DNA from: Epiperipatus broadwayi
Taxonomy: Eukaryota; Onychophora; Udeonychophora; Euonychophora; Peripatidae
Reading direction: 5' to 3'
Assembly: GCA_028023455.1 (NCBI GenBank)
Contig: JAQFVV010012394.1
Location: 30,022,010 to 30,086,009 of the forward strand
Length of the DNA stretch: 64,000 nucleotides
Shown here: positions 59,892 through 64,000 of the stretch, piece after piece
Numbering within the stretch: position 1 is the stretch's first letter
Layout of the letters: the number at the start of each line of letters is the position of its first letter
The notes under the pieces: model-generated
Told to the model about the DNA's origin: nothing
What the model saw: the letters and a program-made list of their open reading frames with translations, nothing else
Databases searched by the model: none
Translations under genes and position numbers: made by a program

Positions 59892-60041
59892 ATTCCTGTA
59901 CTTTTTTTTTTCATATGTCCTAGCATCGGTTGAGAGGCAAACCCGGAGATGAACCTCCAACCATCTGCAAACAACTACTTGCTTGCAAGGCGGCTGTGAT
60001 GGCCTCTCGGCTAACAACACTTGACATTCATTCCTGTACTT
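59892..60041 (-). mobile_element. tRNA-derived SINE with poly(A) tail and perfect 12-bp TSDs
   Basis: The repeats attcctgtactt at 59892-59903 and 60030-60041 are identical and bracket a 126-bp insert. On the minus strand the insert reads from a 5' tRNA-like part to a run of about ten A at the far end, next to the TSD. The tRNA-like part has an A-box-type TTAGCCGAGAGGC, an anticodon-like GCCTTGCAAGC (TGC, as in tRNA-Ala) and a B-box-type GGAGGTTCATCTCC. The local GC content is far above its surroundings. The poly(A) tail and TSD show LINE-driven retroposition. The cloverleaf is imperfect, so this is not a working tRNA gene. Confidence 0.75.
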
Positions 60042-62671
60042 GTTTATTAATTAGTAAAAATTTTCAAATTCTGAAAACTTTTTGTCTAATGAATTCCATG
60101 CAGTAATTAAACACCTTTTTACTGCCAGACCAAATATTAAAAAGGAAAAACATTCTTGTACACACAAAGAGATTACCTTATTTTTCACTAATTAGATATG
60201 ATTTGAATAACAAATATAATTGTAACTATGCCCTATAATTACTCTGCCTTTATAAATTTTGTAAAAATAAAAATGTTCAGGAATTTTAATTAGTTGAATT
60301 TAAATTATTTGTTTTTCATAATTTTGAAAAATCTCTGCTAACCCTTTCTCTACACATATACACATGCATTTATAAAATTTTATTCTTTATAAATTTTTAA
60401 AAATAAAATTTAAAAATTTCTTATATGGAGTTTAAAATTATTTATATGTATAAATTACCATAAATAATTGATTAATTATCATAAATAATTTATTATGTAT
60501 AAATTATTATGTGTAAGCATATATATATATATATATATAGCTTCAATACATACTGAGCAATATGTGTAAGAGATTGTGATTTGGCCAATTGAGAGTGCCA
60601 GTTTAGCACCAAATGTGCATCTTGGGGATCATACATCTCATTCGCATGTCTTTGGTCATTATAGCCCTTAACAAACGTTACCCTTCAAAAATATTATAAA
60701 AGTGTGTACTTTGAACTGCTTTAGTTAAATGAGCTCAAAACAACAAAAGATGAAATTATGCTGCTTTCTTTTATTTAAATGTAGTCATTGGCAATGTATT
60801 TTTTTAGATTGATATTTATTTAATTGTGTGATTTACTTATATATATCTCACTAGATGGAGCTTTACCAATAGCTCTAAACAAAGCTTGTTTAGAGCTATT
60901 GGTAAAGCTCCATCTAGTGATCATAAAATGCAAACTTAAAAGCAAATTACAAAATGTATAACTTGTTTAATTATTATATATTACAAATATTATTATCAAA
61001 GAAAATGCCCAATTATTTCTTGGGAGTTAGTTAAGGTTTAAAAATGAATTTATAATTTTTTTTATTAAATCATTAGTGAAATGTCTTTCTTCATTATCTT
61101 TGGCAGCATTCTAAAATAGTTATACAATCTTATAAGCTATGAGGTTAAGTGTAGTGTGTGTGATTTATAAAATTAGTTCTATTAAGATAAATTAATTACA
61201 GAGCTAGCATTAGGAGTAATATGAAAATGTCATAACATTTAAAATCGCTGGCAACTGATTAATTAAAAATCTTTTGTCATCACATGATCTACAGTCAAAC
61301 CACCTAAAGAATTATGATAAGAAATCCAGTTAATCTTTCTGTCAAAAGTATATATATATGATATAAATATATGTGATGTTACAAATGTTTACACAAATGA
61401 GGTCTGTTTATCGTTTAAGATTTGAATTCTATCTAGTATGTTTGGACATCCAACTGGGATTGTGTACTTAAAGTTACAGTAAAATCATTGGCCTATCTGA
61501 TATATTTGATGACCCCACTAGAGCTTAAAACTAGGGCAGAAATAAGTTCTTAGACCATTTGGTGGTCAAGTAGAGCCAAAAGAACTAAGAGATCAAATAG
61601 TACATTACATATAATTAGTAATCAATTATAGATATTTTAGTTATAGATGTAGATTTAGACTTTTAAATATATTAAAGATGAAATATAATTCTTTATATGA
61701 AATGTAGAGTTAATTATAATTTTTTGTAATATAATTACATATCTATATAAGGAAAATATTAATATATAAATGTAAATTAATTAGAAAATGGGATACCAGA
61801 CAAAGTGTATTGTTGTACAACAACTAGTAGGATCAGTTTTGCAGGCTGAAGTAGAACTGACCTGATTGGTTGCTCCAGGTGAAGACACCTTGGTTGATGA
61901 TTTATCATTTATATACAGAAGTCTCATTTACTAATTAATTTACGTCTATATTAACCATTAAAAACATTTAAATATATATATCTTGATGAAATGACTATTT
62001 GATATCCATATTTATTAAAAGATGAATAAATAAATAGGATATCAAATAAAAAAGTATTTTCATTTTAGATATTTTAAAAGTAACAATGTCAATACGATAT
62101 TAGTTAAGGAAAGTCTGTCTAATGTTTATATGAGGTTAAACTGTACTTTATTATATTTCAAAATCCATTTAAAATCATATTTTAAGAATGAAGTTCGGTT
62201 GTTTTTTTTTTTTTTTTTGAAAATGAAAATATTAAACTTCTTTTATATATATGAAATCTGTTTATATCATTTTTTGTTATCTTCAAAAAATCCATACGTA
62301 TTGTACAGGTATAATTCATAAAAAAAAAAGATTAAATTCTGATAATTGTTATTTATTGTTGAAAATAATAATAATAAAAACTTCGAATAATGTATATAAC
62401 TTTTTAAACATTTATTGTAAATCATAGAAATATCAACAATTTTAAATAAAATTTAACTTTAGCATTTACATGTTGATTTACGTAAAGGTAACGGAAATTA
62501 TTGATTTAAAAATATATGTAAAATTTATGAGCACTTGATTTATCTCAACAGAAAATTTAAAAGTCTATCGATTAACATATTTTTTATATTCTTATTTTTT
62601 AATGATTTAAAATAAAAAATTTTTATTTAATATCATTATTGTAATTTGACGTCTTTTATATGAAAACTCAC
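60042..62671. other. Gene-free interval
   Basis: No coding sequence supported. Holds an (AT)n tract near 60520, a perfect small palindrome at 60848-60920, a (TA)n patch near 61350 and a T-run near 62203. The stretches 60590-60680 and 61800-61900 are less AT-rich but have no frame or motif I can place. Confidence 0.5.
60848..60920. repeat. Perfect 73-bp palindromic hairpin
   Basis: Left arm tcactagatggagctttacc... and right arm ...ggtaaagctccatctagtga are exact complements over about 35 bp with a 3-base centre (agc). The perfection and tiny loop suggest a recent foldback or inverted duplication. The arm length would also make an RNA hairpin of pre-miRNA size. Confidence 0.85.
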
Positions 62672-62719
62672 CGTGTTCTCCACAATCACGACAGCGGCGC
62701 CCTCTAGGACCAGGTTCAC
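62672..62719 (-). CDS. Possible collagen-type exon (48 bp)
   Basis: On the minus strand a 48-bp stretch lies between a 3' splice site (tttacttgtag, 62720-62730) and a consensus 5' splice site (gtgagt, 62666-62671). If the previous exon ends in G it reads GEPGPRGRRCRDCGEHG, that is G-x-y triplets followed by a short Cys-containing interruption, as in some non-fibrillar or type IV collagens. The local GC content is well above its surroundings, as expected for an exon. No second collagen exon is visible in the window, so this depends on one short match plus splice signals. Reading it in another phase gives no known pattern. Confidence 0.45.
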
Positions 62720-62875
62720 CTACAAGTAAATTATGTAAATAATAGTTCAACAAATAAAATCATTACTTTAAATAAAACCGATACATGTATTACTTACGGT
62801 GTAAGATATATTGAAAAGGTTAATGATTTCACAAAGTCATTCTATTATACCAACTATTATTACTAAATAAAAATA

Positions 62876-62992
62876 GTAGTAGTAATAATAATAGTATTAG
62901 TAGTTAATAACAATGATAATAATAATAATAGCAACAACAATACAACCACCACCATCTCCAACAACAACAATAGCAATAATAATAATGATGAT
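62876..62992. repeat. (AAT)n/(AAC)n/(ACC)n simple repeat
   Basis: Mixed trinucleotide repeat leading into the LINE fragment. The first part of the 148-codon frame that crosses it is encoded by this repeat. Confidence 0.85.
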
Positions 62993-62999
62993 GAATTTT

Positions 63000-63359
63000 A
63001 AACCACCTCAAAATAAATTTAATTATTCGGATATTCGTTTGCTCTTACATCCTTTACAAAATGAGGTTAAAGTTGTACTTAATATCATCAATAGGCAACT
63101 ATCTCATACATTCAAATTCTGGTTACTTGAACCAAAATATTTTGATTTTCATCTAAAAATTAATCTTGACTCACTACCCAATCAACATTTTTTGAAATAT
63201 AGAAGAAACTGCCAAAATGTAGACAATTTATGTAACCTCTGCCACAGAGACTCAAAAACACAGGATCATCTTTTCTCATGTCAAGGACTGAATAACATCC
63301 ATTCAATAATAAACACAATATCCAAAAATAAAAAAAATAAATATGAATTGCCTATTTGA
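63000..63359 (+). pseudogene. LINE ORF2 C-terminal fragment with zinc knuckle
   Basis: An open frame reads LKINLDSLPNQHFLKYRR and then CNLCHRDSKTQDHLFSC, ending at 63359. The 'L.lnsLPt..fl' phrase and the C-x2-C-x8-H-x3-C knuckle are the C-terminal signature of LINE polyproteins; the usual spacing is H-x4-C, so one residue is missing. It is parallel to the fragment at 14550-14677 but differs in sequence. No RT palm is present, so it is 5' truncated. Confidence 0.65.
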
Positions 63360-63757
63360 CTCATTCAAAAAAATGTTTTTTGCTGAAATAAGGATCAGTA
63401 TATTCATCTTATATTCCTTATGATGTATAAGGTGTAAATTCATGTACAATAACAACCCAAGAAAGCACCCTAACACATTCACAAATAAATTGGATGGTAT
63501 ATGCGAAACAGATAAAAAAAATAACAAATCTCACAACATTCACTGAGACCTCATCTCTATTGCAGTTACCTTCAAGCTTATAAAAAAAAATCGCAAAAAT
63601 TAAGAAAAGACAAATGAAAAGGATATAATTTGCCATATTGGAAAAACATTATATGATAGTGAATATTTAAAATTTGATCAGATTTGAAACAATTAACTGT
63701 ATTTATGTGAACCTTTTGAACTTCTGCCAGTTTTATAGACAATTGTCTGTATTTAAC
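63360..63757. other. No feature seen
   Basis: AT-rich sequence between the LINE fragment and the terminal microsatellite. It may be the LINE 3' UTR. Short minus-strand frames lack motifs. Confidence 0.4.

Positions 63758-64000
<243 letters not shown>

Noticed and set aside
59920-60010. Functional tRNA gene (TGC anticodon)
   Set aside because: T-arm loop is one base short, acceptor strands do not pair well, and the poly(A) plus TSD show it is a SINE.

Overview
The window is eukaryotic and very AT-rich. It is full of (AT)n and (ATT)n microsatellites, decayed retrotransposons and intron-type splice signals, and has no operons or dense gene packing. The one convincing host coding exon is a secreted leucine-rich-repeat protein whose style recalls chelicerate (spider or scorpion) LRR proteins. 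That, the base composition and the mix of Penelope, RTE/I-type LINE, hAT/ZBED and LTR elements suggest an invertebrate, perhaps a chelicerate; this is a low-confidence inference. A run of exactly 500 N at 35376-35875 looks like a scaffold join.

Layout. 1-5309: gene-free AT-rich DNA. 5310-7867: a probable solo LTR in an (AT)n tract. 7868-12966: gene-free. 12967-13485: fragment with a GIY-YIG-like block. 14085-17110: two LINE remnants, the first split by a 930-bp retroposon (15226-16155) with a 15-bp target-site duplication and hammerhead-ribozyme-like motifs. 19921-20488: LRR exon (- strand). 20861-21736: TIR element with a TA target site. 21823-23740: Penelope-like element (- strand) carrying a 76-bp insertion of the same retroposon. 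23747-35375: tandem LTR retrotransposon array (LTR-int-LTR-int-LTR, about 5.02 kb period, - sense). After the gap, 35876-38878 is a diverged LTR of a related family. 39745-42514: hAT (ZBED5-like) pseudogene with an RTE fragment inside. 42596-43935: decayed LINE. 44458-53924: a complete two-LTR element with about 3-kb LTRs whose only long ORF is a coiled-coil gag-like protein. 53925-64000: mostly noncoding, with foldback elements, a tRNA-derived SINE with perfect 12-bp duplications, a possible collagen exon, a LINE C-terminus and a terminal (AAC)n/(AAT)n tract.

Two things stand out. First, a group of large-LTR elements starting TGTRCCAG-like or TGTACGGGGTC and ending CA. Those with interiors carry only a coiled-coil gag-like ORF and no visible protease, RT or integrase, and every visible outer boundary lies in an (AT)n microsatellite. 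This looks like a non-autonomous, gag-only family with simple-repeat target choice. Second, a tandem-unit (about 459 bp) retroposon with type I hammerhead-like motifs and TPRT-like target duplications, resembling animal retrozymes, with a Penelope-like element nearby that could represent its mobilising machinery.
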